A DNA stretch of 64,000 nt from Nematopogon swammerdamellus (lineage: Eukaryota > Arthropoda > Insecta > Lepidoptera > Adelidae): assembly GCA_946902875.1 (NCBI GenBank), contig OX336340.1, positions 41,001 through 105,000 of the forward strand. The letters are read 5' to 3'. Positions 12,201 through 23,805 of the stretch are shown one piece after another; the stretch's first letter is position 1; every line of letters begins with the position of its first letter. Under the pieces are notes generated by a model, which made no database searches, had not been told where the DNA came from, and saw nothing but the letters and a program-made list of their open reading frames with translations. The translations under genes were made by a program, and so were the position numbers.

Positions 12201-13744
12201 CTAAAACTCGATATCAGTGTTGCCATGTCAGGAGATTTTCTCCTAGATTCAGGAGAATTTCAGTGGTGTTAGGAGAAGTTTTGCCAGTCAGGCAGGCAGG
12301 AGAATAGGAGACATTTAGAAGAGAGAAATCACTACAGGAGGAGATTTAGGAGTGAGAAACTTGGAATTAAAATAAAAACATCTACTACTAACAAACAAAT
12401 AAATCGATATGTACGATGATATGCACAATGAATATCCTATGGGCGGTGTTATTATGTGGCTGGCTAGTCACTAAATACTTGTAAAAATATGTTTAAAAAA
12501 ATACCCTGCGAAGTTTCTTGTCGGTTCTTCTTCGTGGGTGTAATCGATCCGGATAGAACAAATTGTGACAAGTTCGAGCGCAGTCTAACTGTCATATGAA
12601 TGATCAATAAACAATACAATACAATGAACTGTCTGTCAATCAACCAACCAATATCTCAGTCACACAATAGATTTATCTTTGGATAAGAGCAACGTTCACC
12701 TTAATGCTCTTTGGATAGGATAATGTGACACTATGTGAGAGTGTGCGTACATCGATCGACCAACCAACCGAAGACCGGGCGGGCCGAACCGAACGAACAC
12801 TTTGTTATCAATCAATGTTATTTAAATGTATTCTTGGTTATAATAATCAATGACGAGACGAGGTGAATGAGTGTGAGAACGAAGTGACTTTTTGGCGATA
12901 GTGAAAAGATGAATGTTATGTACATACTATAGTCTGTTTTTTGGGTTCCATCCATACTGTAAAGGTATGGCAGCCTACGTCGACAGTGTGTCCGTCAATC
13001 CGCACTACTTTAAGGGCTGTATCTTTTCTGCCGTAATAGGTATCTGGTTGAAAATTTCACAGAATATGTGTTATTATTGGCGGACATCCTATCAAATAAT
13101 AAGATTTGTTTTTTTATTAAGGGGTTTCCCAAACAATAAACAAGTTAAGTTTTGTTTTCTTTGTTTTTATTCTAACGTAAAAACGGTAATACTGTGACGA
13201 ACACAGAGGGGTACCATTAAAATAAGTATGAAAGAATAATTGAGAATAAACTGGTTGGTAAAACGAGATAGGTACAGTCATCTAGACGCGTGGCCACGAA
13301 CTAAGAATGAATCCAACCAACGTAGCGCCATCACGCGGACCAAAGTGGAACTTACAGTTAGCAAACACGCTATGGTTTCTTACTGAGTATGCAATTCGAA
13401 CCATAATGGACAGATGGCGCTAATAAAAAGTCCAAGTATATTTGACAGATGATAGAGAGTGCGTGAGTCAAATTCTATTTGACAGATGACAGTCGGGCGT
13501 GGGCGTAGGAGATCGCGAAATGTATCGGATTTCGAAAACGTAGTGATATTCGTACAAATATCTCGCAATGGCTTGCCGCATGTTCACATCAGTTCATCGA
13601 TCGGTGAGACGGCATTTCAATGTCAAAACCGGCCGACAGATCCGCTGTTAGGGGTTGGGTCTTCTATGGAGGGGAAGGTTTTTTATTGGCTAAGAAGGTT
13701 CGTGAAAGAAAGGAAACGAAGTAGAGCCGAAAGTTCCGGGGGAA

Positions 13745-13800
13745 GGGTTATAAAAACGCGTGCGCAGCCGAAGTCGAGCCATTCTAGTTTCGGGAGCCAG
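13745..13800 (+). promoter_or_regulatory. TATA-type promoter inside the LTR-like insertion
   Basis: TATAAAAA at 13749-13756, then a GC-rich stretch and cattctAGTTTC near 13780-13791 as possible start site. The sequence ctcacGGTGAGTG at about 13819 downstream could be a splice donor of an element transcript. Motif match only. Confidence 0.5.
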
Positions 13801-13968
13801 CTAAATTTTAACTAATACTCACGGTGAGTGTTTAGCTTGGCCATTCGTGTCGCGTAGCCGTGCTCATCGTCCAGACAAGTCCGAACTAGTTTGGTAGCAA
13901 ATATATTGAGTGTCTGAGTTTAAAGTCGAAGGAATAGGGACGTAAAGCCTACAATTGGCTAGGCTGAA

Positions 13969-14345
13969 AGCTAATTATCCAGGAGTTTGATAGCTTTGCG
14001 GAATCGAAGGAGGATATTCTGGGCCGCAAGGACAGAATTTGAATCCTGAGAAAGATAGGGTCTAGCTCTTCCAGCGAGCGTCGCGTATATACGACTGGCT
14101 TCTGGGCTGAGAAGCTAATTAGCCAGGCGTCTGATAGCTTTGCGAAATCGAAAGAGGATATTCTGGGCCGCAAAGACAGAATTTGAATCCTGAGGTTTTA
14201 TAAAGATTAGGTTCCAGCTCTTCCAGCGAGCGTCGCGTATACGACTGGCTTCTGGGCTGAAAAGCTGGATGGAAAAAACGTCTGGATAATTATCCAGACG
14301 TGTTATAGCTTTGCAAACCTAAGGAGCAGGATTCCGGGCCGCAAG
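13969..14345 (+). repeat. Three ~145-bp tandem repeats in the LTR-like insertion
   Basis: Units begin at gctaattatccagg (13970), gctaattagccagg (14114) and near 14263-14290, each with atagctttgc, ttctgggccgcaagacag and the ctcttccagcgagcgtcgcgtat block. Repeats inside long LTRs are common; they may be enhancer- or packaging-like, but that is inference. Confidence 0.85.
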
Positions 14346-15489
14346 GACGGAATTTCGAATCTAAAGGTTTAAAATAGGAAGTAATATCACGTAGCGATTG
14401 ATGTACCGTAGTACCTACCTATAAATAAATTCAAAACATGGAGACTAAGTGAATCCACTGGACGATGATCGCGCTCGGGTAGAATAGTTGTTAAACTTGC
14501 GTCTCGTTAGGCCTTAGGCACTAAAGGATACGATAGATTATGCTGTAAAAGTATATTTTAATTTGTGTGTAGGCAAGTGATTGCTGCGCGGCTTGATGGT
14601 GTGGTCATGTAGGCGAATCAAGAGTGAAATAGTTTACATAAAGGCCGATGTGATGTAGGCGGAAGTGTTGAGTGCGATTTGGATTGCAGTGTATTCCAGT
14701 AGTGTTGAAGGCATGTACAGGTAGACGAGTGTCCTTATATAAGTGATTAGCTAGGATGCCACGTCAGTCGTACATAGTAGTAAATTCATGTTCTTTAAGT
14801 ACGTCTAGAGTCAGTAAATAAAATAATATCTAGACAAGACAAGGTATAGGTTCTGGCTTTGGAAAGATTACATTCCAATGGTCACAGGAGTGGAGGATGT
14901 CTTGATGGTATGATGCACGTAATAACGGATCGACTTGAGAGATGTCTGAGGAGGGAGCCGAGGTTACAGTTAGAGTCGTCTAAATTTGGTACTTCACATA
15001 GGAGAGATAGGGAGGGAACATAATTAGGTACCCTTGACACGCAGGTACGATGTTCTAATAAGGAGCATTGTACATACATTACACATACACAGTAATCCCG
15101 GCAGAGGGAACGCTTCATTTGCACAGAATAGACCTGGAGACCTTTAGGTACAGCTGTTTTGGGTGACGAGTAGTACCTCAGTCAACTGGTTGAAGGTCAC
15201 AGCGATGGGCGTGGTGAACTAAGGAAGTGAGAAAACCTCACCAGGTTCAAGGGGCCAGTCGTCTACCCCTTCAGGGGTAAATTTCCAGACTTTGCGAAGC
15301 GAAGGGTAAAGGGTTCGATACTAAATACATAGATTAAAGAGACTATAATCATAGTAAGTAGGAGTATATTTATGAATAGGAGCATTTATGAACCTTTACA
15401 ATAATAAAGCTAATGGATGTAGACCTAAACGATGTGGAAGAAGAGCTAGGTACAAGAAAACATTAAATAAATTATTTTATAGCTCCTTT

Positions 15490-15860
15490 TCTAACTCCTG
15501 CTAGGCTGTGAGGTTTCATTTCGTAACAGCTGTTCGAGCTAGGAAGTAGACCTTTTAGAATACTGTGTTTCAAAAGGCTAGATAAATTTCTTCCAGGGGT
15601 TTACACTATCTCCTGCTAGGCCGTGAGGTTTCATTTCGTAACAGCTGTTAGGACTAGGGAGTATACTTTTTAGAAGACTGCGTTCCAAAAGGCTAGATAA
15701 ATTTCTTCCAGGGGTTTCCTCTATCTCCTGCTAGGCTGTGGGGTTCCATTTTATAAAACTGTTTGACAAAAGAGGAATAGAATTTGAAATGCTAAGTTCA
15801 AGAAAGCCTAGGCAATTCCTTTCCAGCTGTTTCCCTTAACTCCTGCAAGGGGGTGAATTA
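15490..15860 (+). repeat. Three and a half ~115-bp tandem repeats in the LTR-like insertion
   Basis: Units begin at ctcctgctaggctgtgagg (about 15495), again at about 15610 and 15725, and a diverged half unit (ctcctgcaagggggtga) at about 15838. Each carries tttcatttcgtaacagctg and gctagataaatttcttccagggg, drifting from left to right. Confidence 0.85.
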
Positions 15861-16639
15861 TTTATTGTAGGATGTGATAGAACGATAAATATTCCAGCTG
15901 AATTATGAGAAATGCTTATGCTCCAAGGGTCAGTGCTAGCCTATCTGATCTTTCGAGGAGAGAAGCATATGGTAGTTTCCTTTTTGGTGGGAGAAGTCGT
16001 TGAACCTTGTAGGTATTCCAGAACGAAGGATAGGGATCGCTCACACAAGGTCGCGCACCTTCAGGATTAGGCTACATACTCCTCTTAGGAAGGGAATAAA
16101 CTGGTTGAAGAATACAGACGTTTTCTCAGGTGTAGCAATTTCCGGAGGAGAGAACACAGATTATTACAATATGATAGAGGAGGCATAGTGACGTAGTAAG
16201 GCGGACTTAGGCAGGAAATCATAGGTGTAGTTAGAATGTAACTCATAGGACAAAGATTAGTATAAAAAGGTTAAGGTTTGAATTAGTACTCTGGGTGATA
16301 CGGTTACACAACGCTTTCTTGAAGAAAGAAAGAGACAGGGTCCATTTCCGCTTAGTTCATTGTATACGCATGTATACCTTGTTTGAGCTTACCTAGAGAT
16401 CACTTGAATGCTAAACGCAGGCCATGGTTTATTTCAGAGTTTACTCGTCGTGTCGAGGATTTCTGTATAAATATTTGACGTTCCCCTTGTTAATTGAAGA
16501 AGTAATGACAGTATTACTTTTGAGACAAGTTGGAGTTCGTTACAATACGTACAAGTATAAAATTTGTGTGGTTATAGTGCAAACTCTAAAACGACAAATA
16601 ATTAAAAACAGGCCAAATTACGTTGTGGTTAGAATGACG

Positions 16640-17390
16640 ACCGTGATTATGACCGGAGGACAAAATCGTTATTGGCGGAGAATTGATCGAACAGGTTGAA
16701 GAGTACGTATAACTCGGTAAAATTCTGCGACTAGACAAGGTCTCCTTAAGGAGGTCGAGGGACGAATTCAACTGGGTTGGCCTGCCTTGGAAAGTTAAAA
16801 TACGCCCTGAGGTTTGACCTTCCACAAAATTTAAAGACCCGTATTGACCAGTGTGTCCACCCGGTTATGACCTACGGGTGTGAAATGTGGGCTCTGAACA
16901 TCGTTATTTTCCAAAGTTGTCCAGCGAGTGCTGGGCAACTTTGGAAAACGAAGGAGCTAGCCATGTTGCGAGTACAGCTACGCGAAATGGTGCGTAATGA
17001 ATGAGGCAATCCGCCGACGCACCGAAATAGTCGATACTGGACACTGGGTGGATAAGCTAAAGTGGCAGTGGGCTGGCCCACTCCGTCCACTTGGATCCAA
17101 AGTCTGGCTCCACAGGTGGATCTACGGATACTTTTTTCTCCTCTTTAATCCACTATTGAGGGGATCAGAGACGACGACCGTTGGAGTAAGCGCGTCCTAC
17201 ATTGGCGCCCGTGGGCGGCAAAACGGAGTGTGGGAAGACCACCCGCCAGGTGGGACGACGACATGATGTACGTCGGCGGAAAGCAGTGGTCCGTACCGCT
17301 GAAGGCCGGGAAACTGGAGGAAAATTGGAGAGGCGTATGTCCAGCAGTGGACGCTTACATGCTGACTGACTGACTGACATAGAATCCTCG
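16640..17390 (+). pseudogene. RTE-like LINE 3' remnant inside element A (left copy)
   Basis: Decayed C-terminal part of an RTE-type reverse transcriptase. Readable pieces are KTRIDQCVHPVMTYGCEMWAL (about 16840-16900), the KLKWQWAG block (about 17055-17075) and RSVGRPPGRWDDD (about 17225-17265), ending near ccagcagtggacg at 17340. These are the usual closing motifs of lepidopteran RTE-like elements. Several frameshifts and a small internal duplication (about 16910-16950) break it. The matching remnant in the other copy of element A is on the opposite strand at 24500-25110. Confidence 0.75.
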
Positions 17391-17786
17391 GTGCGCGAGT
17401 TCGACTCGCACTTAACCGGTTTTTAGGGTGCAAAAGATACAGCCCTTGATAGGTAAGACAGACAGACGGACGGACAGACTACAAATGCGGTGAGATTTGT
17501 ATAATTTGAATCAAAGGAGAATTTTTTAGGAGGATGATTTTCTAGGAGATTTTTAGGAGATTTTGGAAATCAATCTAGGAGAATTTCAAAATTTGAGTTG
17601 GCAACAGGACTATTATAGACGCTTCCATGACAACGGTCCGCCACCTGAAAGCCTTTTTCGTGCCTGCGGTGCCTTCGAGCCTGCGAACCTGGAGTCTACT
17701 CGGAGTTTCGATTGCGATATATTCGGATAGATCCGAATATATCGGATGTATCTCGGGATGTGTCTAACTCATACAAATATCCCACT

Positions 17787-18456
17787 CTAACCAAATGTTC
17801 GGTCGGTCGGAAGAAGTGACATATCGAAAGCATAGACAAAAAGTTTTGTTTTTCTCGCAATCATAAACAAGCGATTGTGTCCAAGGCCAAAATAAAAGTT
17901 GGTGTGGTCAAATTTGTGTATATTAGGTGGAAAGAATATTTTGGTCTTAGATCTAGAGATAAAGGAATATGGTATAAAATCATACAAAATGAACCGCCCG
18001 TAGTACCCTGGTTTGACAAATTAAAAATGAATCGTGAACGTCTTGTCGTGGCTTTTCGTTTAAGATCTGGTCACATTCCTTTAAATAAATTTGGTTTTTT
18101 AATGAAAAAGGTATCATCTCCAAATTGTGATCTATGCGGAGTTCCTGAAGATGTATATCATATTTTGACCGAATGTGCAAGGGGAAATTTAGTTAGGAAA
18201 CATTTGAATTATGGGCGATTCTGTTTAGGTCCATATATAGATAATTTGGCTCATCCAGCATCCGAGGGTGCTGCGAAGTTGTTTATAATGTATAATGTTA
18301 TTATGAAAGAAAGAGCTGCTCGCTCGAATTAGTTTGGTTAGTTTTTAAGTTGTTGTTGTCTATTATTTTATTGTGTTATGTTTGTTGTTGTATGAAGAGG
18401 GTTGGCATTTTCATTTAATGAAACAAACCCTTTAAATAAATGAAAAAAAAAAAAAA
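17787..18456 (+). pseudogene. 5'-truncated LINE 3' end with C-terminal Cys/His motif
   Basis: A 151-codon frame (17877-18332) with RLRSGH, then PNCDLCGVPEDVYHILTEC, the CX2C...H...C motif that follows the RNase H/RT part of many Jockey/I-group LINEs, and a stop. The same frame is open upstream to about 17820 without a start, so the copy is truncated at its 5' end. Downstream lie ttaaataaatg and a run of 13 A (18444-18456), the expected 3' tail. It is intact over its length, so probably young. No RT catalytic region is present. Confidence 0.75.
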
Positions 18457-18629
18457 TTGATAGTCTGTGGTGGGTAGGTGTGGCGCGCATTTGATGCTTT
18501 GTGGATGGATGCATATATATTGGGAATGGAAAAAGATGGCGGACGGCGCAAGTTTGTCGCGTCGTCGTTGTAATTAAATATATATATTTTTGTGGTTCTC
18601 GCCGTCTCGCACCTTATACAAAAGCATAT

Positions 18630-18895
18630 ATCGACACCATACAACGAAAACCCAATAACTTAGGAAAACATAGTTTCGAGATATTTCAATTTGAAAGTTT
18701 AGACATCCAAAAGACCATGAATTAAACAATATAATCTGTTTAAACTATTTTATTATGTTTAACCCATTCACATTCTACATGCCCACTGGAAAAATTCAAG
18801 AAAATTGTAAAACAGAAGCAAGAAAAAAAATAAAAATGTTACCGGGATAGGCAAAAAATCACACTTATTGGGTTTTCGCTGAACTACTTTTAGTT
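18630..18895. repeat. Short inverted repeat flanking AT-rich DNA
   Basis: acgaaaacccaataactta near 18644 is inverted as cttattgggttttcgct near 18863. It may be the ends of a small element; no coding content. Confidence 0.4.
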
Positions 18896-19097
18896 TCAAA
18901 TACGTTAAGTTGTATGGAAACTTTAAAAAAAAATAAGATTACTCATATTTTGCCTTAATTTGAATGCAATAAAACAGTTACTTTACATATATTTCTACTA
19001 CGGTCGAAACTCGATAACTATAATTTATAACGAAATGCTGAACGAAAGAAATAAGAGGTCCAGATTTATTGGTATTCATACATTTTATCCAAATTTA

Positions 19098-19229
19098 TTA
19101 GTCAGAGTCATCATCACTCGCTTCGCCTACCGCAGGTTCAGGTGCACGATCAATAGCATCTTTAAATGTTGGCAGGTTCTCGTACCATCCATGAAATTCA
19201 CAAGGTGTGATACCCTCTCTTGCAAAGTT
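19098..19229 (-). pseudogene. Orphan acidic C-terminal coding fragment
   Basis: Reading leftwards from about 19229 the frame gives REGITPCEFHGWYENLPTF, then KDAIDRAPEPAVGEASDDDSD and a TAA at 19098-19100. The aromatic/acidic composition and acidic tail look like a real protein C terminus rather than chance, possibly of a DNA-transposon protein. I do not recognise the family. It is shorter than 50 codons and has no start. Confidence 0.4.
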
Positions 19230-19284
19230 TTATCAGATCTTTTTTTTTCATTATACTAATGGTGAGTTCTTTATGTATAGTTTT

Positions 19285-19620
19285 TAACCCCCGACGAAAA
19301 AGAGGGGTGTTATAAGTTTAACGTGCGTGTGTGTGTATGGGTGTATGTGTGTAAGGGTGTGTCTGTCTGTGGCATCGTAGCTCCCAAACGAAAGGACCGA
19401 TTTGGATACCGTTGTTTTTATTAGAAAGCTGGTTTAATCGGGATGGTTGTATGTAATCAAATAATCAAGTAATTAAGTAATCAAAAAAATTATTATCTTA
19501 AAAGTGAACCGATTTGGAAGCGGTTTTTTTTAAAAGCTTGAAATAAAAGTAAAATTACAAAGATAAAAACCCCGACCCTTAAAAAATAATTTCTGTTTAC
19601 TTACTTAAAGTAGACGGGGG
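19285..19620 (+). repeat. Dispersed repeat R19 (ccccgacgaaaaagaggggtgtt), copy 1
   Basis: Starts with the ccccgac...gaggggtgttataagtttaacgtg block, then GT-rich sequence, tggcatcgtagctcccaaacg, ggaccgatttggat and aatcaagtaattaagtaatc. The same series recurs at 55850-56200 (+) and, reversed, at 51830-52048 plus 53293-53347. This is a common style of lepidopteran dispersed repeat; class unknown to me. Confidence 0.75.
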
Positions 19621-19904
19621 ACCGCTAAGTAAATAAAATATAAAAACACTGAGCAGCGCGGGAATTTACTTAGCGGTATCCCGACTCCGTAAGTAAACGG
19701 AAATTATTTTTGACTATTTAAGGGTCAGGCTTTTTAAGAAAATTTAATTCTGGAAGTACTAATTGTTTTTCGTTGTTTTTGTTACTAATTGTTTTTGTTA
19801 ATTGCCTTTCGTGCATACTTATCTTCGATATCGATATCTTATACTTATCGGCAAGTGGTATGAGATGAGTGATGTTTTGGTGGTTTTAAAAAAAATAACC
19901 AGGG

Positions 19905-20128
19905 TTTATTTTGTACGCAGGCACGAAAAAGGCTTTCAGGTGCCGTACCGTCAAAGTCCAAGACACAAATTTGCGCGTTCAGTGCGAAGAGAGCGGCGTT
20001 CACACAGCACACAGCACAGGCTCCTTCATTCCAAGGCACGTCGCTTAAATTAAGCGAACACCTCGGGGTTCTCGGAGTCGAACTGTCGCACGACCTGAAC
20101 TTTCGTCGCCATATCGACAACGACATTC
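19905..20128 (+). pseudogene. Jockey-like LINE RT remnant, part 1
   Basis: Readable KTQICAFSAKRAAF, then LKLSEHLGVLGVELSHDLNF (about 19957-20115), typical of the region just after the RT catalytic core in lepidopteran Jockey-like LINEs. It continues after an insertion at 20757. A short piece of the same element lies on the opposite strand at 17630-17680. Confidence 0.7.
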
Positions 20129-20756
20129 TAGATAGATAGATAGATACAAAATTCTTTATTGCTCCAGTAAACATTAAACAGTAACAAATACATTGGAAAA
20201 TTTACATAAGGTGCAAAGGCGGACGTATCCCTTACAGAGATTTCTTACAGTCAACCTTTGGGTGTTTGAGATTCGATAATATAGTGGAATGTAAGTAGGT
20301 AGTAGCAAGAGAGTTGCGTGACAATTGAAGATAAAAGTAATAATAAGAATACTTATTAAAGAATACTTATACATACATATAAGTGCATGCTAGTAAAATA
20401 TAAGCCATACATGTTTAATACATATAAATTACTAAATATATAGAATATTATATACAAATAAATATACATACATACTACATACTACTTTCTGGACAAGCCC
20501 TCGTAATACATTTTACCGGTAGAAAGGTGCGATTGGAGTTCTTCTGTATTGCCAATATTTAAAACATCGTAAGTGCGCGAGCGCCTCATACATCACGTTA
20601 CGTTTCCGCTCTGTGAACGTCGATAGAGTAAGACGGTTAAATGGCAATTTGATACGTATAAAGGAGACAACGATTGTAGAGTGTGCTGAATGCTCACAAA
20701 TAGCGCGCCTCAATTCGGTGCGTTGTATGCCACTTCCGGATAATTTTTAATTCGTT
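20129..20756 (-). mobile_element. Insertion splitting the Jockey-like remnant
   Basis: AT-rich 630-bp block starting with gatagatagatagata and tttattgctcc. It interrupts the LINE reading between HIDNDI and the GKAKLASKKLGVLNKVRRYF block. The tetranucleotide run at its left edge looks like the simple-repeat tail of a minus-strand retroelement. No coding motif seen and family unknown. Confidence 0.5.
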
Positions 20757-21440
20757 GCATATCGAGGGGAAAGCCAAGCTGGCTTCTAAAAAGCTGGGCG
20801 TACTCAATAAGGTGCGACGGTACTTCACGCCGGACCAAAAGCTGCTTCTGTTTATATCGCAGATCAGGTCCTGCTTGGTGTACTGCTCGCACCTGTGGTA
20901 TGGCTCTGCCAAATACTAGCTTGCGCCTCTGGACTCTGGACTGACTCAACCCAGCCAGCAGCGTCGAGCCGTGCGACTAGTGGGTGACCCCGAAGTGTCC
21001 TGCGATCTAGAACCACTGCAACACCGTAGGGATGTCGACACCCTAAGTGTGTTCTATCGTTTACTTATTCCATGGGGAGTGCTCGGAGGAGCTGTTTAAC
21101 GCGATTCCGCCGTCCCCTTTCCACCTCCGCACCACGCGCACTGGGCAGGGATTGCATCCTTAGACGCTGGACTTACCGCGCATGCGTACCAATCGATTCT
21201 GCAGATCTTTCCTCTACAGAACCGGTAAACTCTGGAACGCTCTCCCTTCCCATAAATTTCCCCCCAAGTACAGTCTCGGGTCCTTCAAGAGGGGCGTGAA
21301 TGGGCACCTGTCAGGCCGGCATGGCATTCGCAACCACCGCATGTCCATGGCCGTCGTTAGACACCTTATGGGTGGCTCGGCGCCATATGTCGCGCTCGTG
21401 TCGCGCTATCAATAAAACAAAATATATATATATATATAGT
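20757..21440 (+). pseudogene. Jockey-like LINE RT remnant, part 2 with 3' tail
   Basis: KLGVLNKVRRYFTPDQKLLLF, then IRSCLVYCSHLWYGSAKY, VRLVGDPEV, LEPLQHRRDVDTLSVFYRL and, after stops/frameshifts, NRFCRSFLYRTGKLWNALPS and GSFKRGVNGHLSGRHG, in the order of the RT C-terminal region of lepidopteran Jockey-like LINEs. It ends with caataaaacaaaa and an (AT)n tail at 21420-21439. At least four reading-frame breaks: pseudogene. Confidence 0.85.
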
Positions 21441-21911
21441 CTGTGTGTCCGTCTGCATTTTTTTTTACGAGATGCAACAAATGCAAATAAGTAGAATGAA
21501 AAAACAAGACATATGGCTATACGGTCACACTATCCTTGCCTTTCCGTAAGAAAAAAACAAAATTGACTGGCAGTCAGGTGCTTACTACAAAGAGACGCTC
21601 GTGTCTGTCTGCTGATCCATGGACTTAGGAATCAAAGGGACTGCGCTCTCCCTGCTGAAAAATGAGCGCAGGTGCGAGAGTATTCACAGTGCATTGTGTC
21701 CCTTTCTAATAGGGTGACCTAGCGATTTCTATTGTGGGACAAATGAGTTCACAAAAAAAATTTGCCAAACTTAGGAACAAAGCTGAACATTATATTTATC
21801 AATGTTTTTTAAGTTTACTCTGTTATTAATTATATTAATTTTCGTAAGTCTTATGTAAGTCTTTAAAACTACTGTTAATCCGGAAACTTAAAAAATTAAT
21901 ATTATATTTAT
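21441..21911. other. Intron sequence; no gene seen
   Basis: AT-rich. A 22-bp segment (ccatggacttaggaatcaaagg, about 21618) is inverted at about 23203-23226 (see findings). Nothing else recognisable. Confidence 0.4.
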
Positions 21912-22115
21912 CGGTCGGGTTGACACCACCGCACTGAACGAAACGTAGGTTGAAACGGCTATGTAAATAGTTCGTGTTTTCCGTCCAGTTTATTGTAGCC
22001 GATTTGAAATGAAGGGAAGCACTGACGTGGCACCTAGTTCACCCGGTGTTATGGGCTAACATCACGGATGTTGTAGGTGATGTAGCCAACCGTGCCATGT
22101 TTTCATAAAATAATA
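21912..22115 (+). mobile_element. SINE-like family S1, copy 2
   Basis: Same block order as the 6450 copy (accgcactgaacgaaacg, ttccgtccagttta, ttcacccggtgttatgggc, tttcataaaataat). It lies directly before a 100-bp satellite array, as does the 43168 copy. Confidence 0.7.
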
Positions 22116-22129
22116 TATTTTATTATTGA

Positions 22130-22697
22130 AAATTATTGTCAGGTACTGGACGTCTCGATGAGATCTACCCATCTGTCAAATGAACATTTGTTTTGGTCAT
22201 ATCTCGAGAACCGCTGGTCCTATACACATCGTGTTGATACTCAAGTGGACGTCTCGATGATTTCTGCCCATCTGTCAGATAAACATTTGTTTTGGTCAAA
22301 ACTCGAGAAGCACTGGTGCTAGACCCATCGTGTTGGTACTCAAACTTCAGGTCTCGGTGAGATCTATCCATCTGTCACATGAACTTTTGTTTTGGTCATA
22401 ACTCGATACCTGAAGTTTGAGTACCAATACGATGGGTCTAGCACCAGTGGTTCTCGAGTTATGACCAAAACAATAGTTCACGTGACAGATGGATAGATCT
22501 CACCGAGACCTGAAGTTTGAGTACCAACACGATGGGTCTTGCACCAGTGGTTCTCGAGTTATGACCAAAACAAAATTTCACGTGACAGATGGATAGATCT
22601 CACCGAGACCTTAAGTTTGAGTACCAACACGATGGGTCTAGCACCAGTGGTTCTCGAGTTATGACCAAAACAAAAGTTCATGTGACAGATGGATATG
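22130..22697. repeat. 100-bp satellite (family C100), locus 1, head-to-head
   Basis: Unit is about 100 bp: tctatccatctgtcacatgaac, ttttgttttggtcataactcgag, aaccactggtgctagaccc, atcgtgttggtactcaaac, ttcaggtctcggtgaga. Units run forward to about 22405, then as reverse complement to 22697, so the locus is a palindrome. Sister loci: 43400-45350 and 57640-58245. Confidence 0.9.
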
Positions 22698-23805
22698 TGT
22701 TTGACTTATTTTTGCACTGAAATACCGTGATCGTATCCCACAGTGAAGATATTATTATGGTTACCCTACTTCATAACCATAATATCTTCAGTTCAGCCGT
22801 TCATGGGGCTGCCACTGTAAAAAAAAATATTTTATAAAGATAATGCGTATATATATACACTCTTTTATGAACATTAGGCGGATAAAAACGCTTTGATTAG
22901 GTTTATATTCGTGAATTAAAGTTAAATTCTATTATTTCAATAAAAAACCTCACTTAAATCCAGCCATAAATTCAAATTGAAATAATAATAACCTATATTT
23001 TTAACTAATATTGTATTTTTTTCGTGTGGCAAGTGTTAGACAGGGACACAATACACCGGATCACCGGACTCCGGACACGGGACACTGTGGCAGCTATCTC
23101 ACTCTGGTACATTTCCCCTCTCTAAATTTGAAGACGAAAATTGATCTCTAATGCCAAGCACTAAGGTCTATTTTTCTATTGAGAAATTTCTGCAGTACTC
23201 AATCCTTTTGATTCCTAAGTCCATGGTCTGATCATCACCTCACCTCACCACACCACCACTTACGAAGTAACTATTAATAATCTGTGCCACGGTGGGTGAC
23301 CATGAATGACGTGACGTGTAGTTTGGTTTGGATGGTTGGTTGGTTGTTGATAGTGAAGTACGCCCTAGTAGTATTATATTCTTTGGTGAAGTGTGAACGA
23401 AAGGCAAAGAAAGAGTATATAATTGAAAGGTTTCATTTCATCGCGCTTTGCTTTATGTGGCTTTATACAATTTATTTATCTGTGGCCCTTATAAGTTACT
23501 CTATGTCTGTGGCTTTATACCCTTCTAGTCCCAAGTGGAGCGCGCGCTCCAGTTTTCGTTTATGTTTATCCATTGACTTAGTTATAAGTGAAAATATAAA
23601 AAATAATCAGTTCATTTGGAGAAAGGCCGCTGCAGCCGCTGCAGTTTGTTGTGGAATTATGCATGCACCCGTCTCACGTCTGTCTGAACCGACGTATGAA
23701 GAACCTAAGTTACCTACTCTTTCTTTATGAACCTGTGATAAGAACTGAGTTCAACTGACAGGTAGGCATGCGGAAAGGCGGCGACGCGCGCGCTTTTGTC
23801 TTCAG
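22698..23805. other. Intron 1 end; no other gene seen
   Basis: AT-rich up to about 23270, then a mixed region just before exon 2. A 148-codon frame at 23284-23730 is open but has no recognisable domain and ends before the exon; I treat it as chance. A small palindrome (attatggttaccctac... / ataaccataatatct) occurs near 22752-22790. Confidence 0.4.

Larger units (their letters stand above)
13193..16544 (+). mobile_element. 3.35-kb solo-LTR-like insertion with its own promoter
   Basis: The insertion interrupts element A exactly: left flank ...ggtaatac, right flank ATAC then gtacaag, and the uninterrupted copy near 25240 reads ggtaatacgtacaag. It starts TGTGACGAAC and ends GTTCGTTACA (imperfect 10-bp inverted ends, TG...CA) with a 4-bp duplication (ATAC). 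No gag, protease, RT or integrase frame is present and no second LTR is seen, so a solo LTR or a coding-free derivative fits. A TATAAAAA box at 13749 is followed about 30-37 bp later by a candidate initiator. Woot of Tribolium is a Ty3/gypsy element known for LTRs of similar length. Confidence 0.7.
12215..17606 (+). mobile_element. TIR composite element A, left copy (interrupted)
   Basis: Starts CAGTGTTGCCA and ends TTGGCAACA; a second, reverse-oriented copy at 24224-25918 starts CAGTGTTGCCAACTC. Both ends are rich in the short motif aggaga/tctcct (12235-12370 and 17515-17590). Inside lie the same blocks in both copies: a stretch with tgacactntgtgag and ccgaacgaacactttgttatcaatcaatg, a run ending tctaacgtaaaaacggtaatac, and an RTE-like LINE remnant. 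The left copy is split by an LTR-type insertion (13193-16544). The terminal CAGTG resembles hAT-type ends, but no 8-bp target duplication is evident, so the class is unsettled. Confidence 0.65.

Noticed and set aside
17877..18332. Host gene with zinc-finger-like motif
   Set aside because: RLRSGH plus CX2C...H...C and the downstream A-tail identify a LINE 3' end.
23284..23730. 148-codon ORF upstream of exon 2
   Set aside because: No recognisable domain, no repeat relatives, biased only by local composition, and it ends before the exon-2 acceptor.
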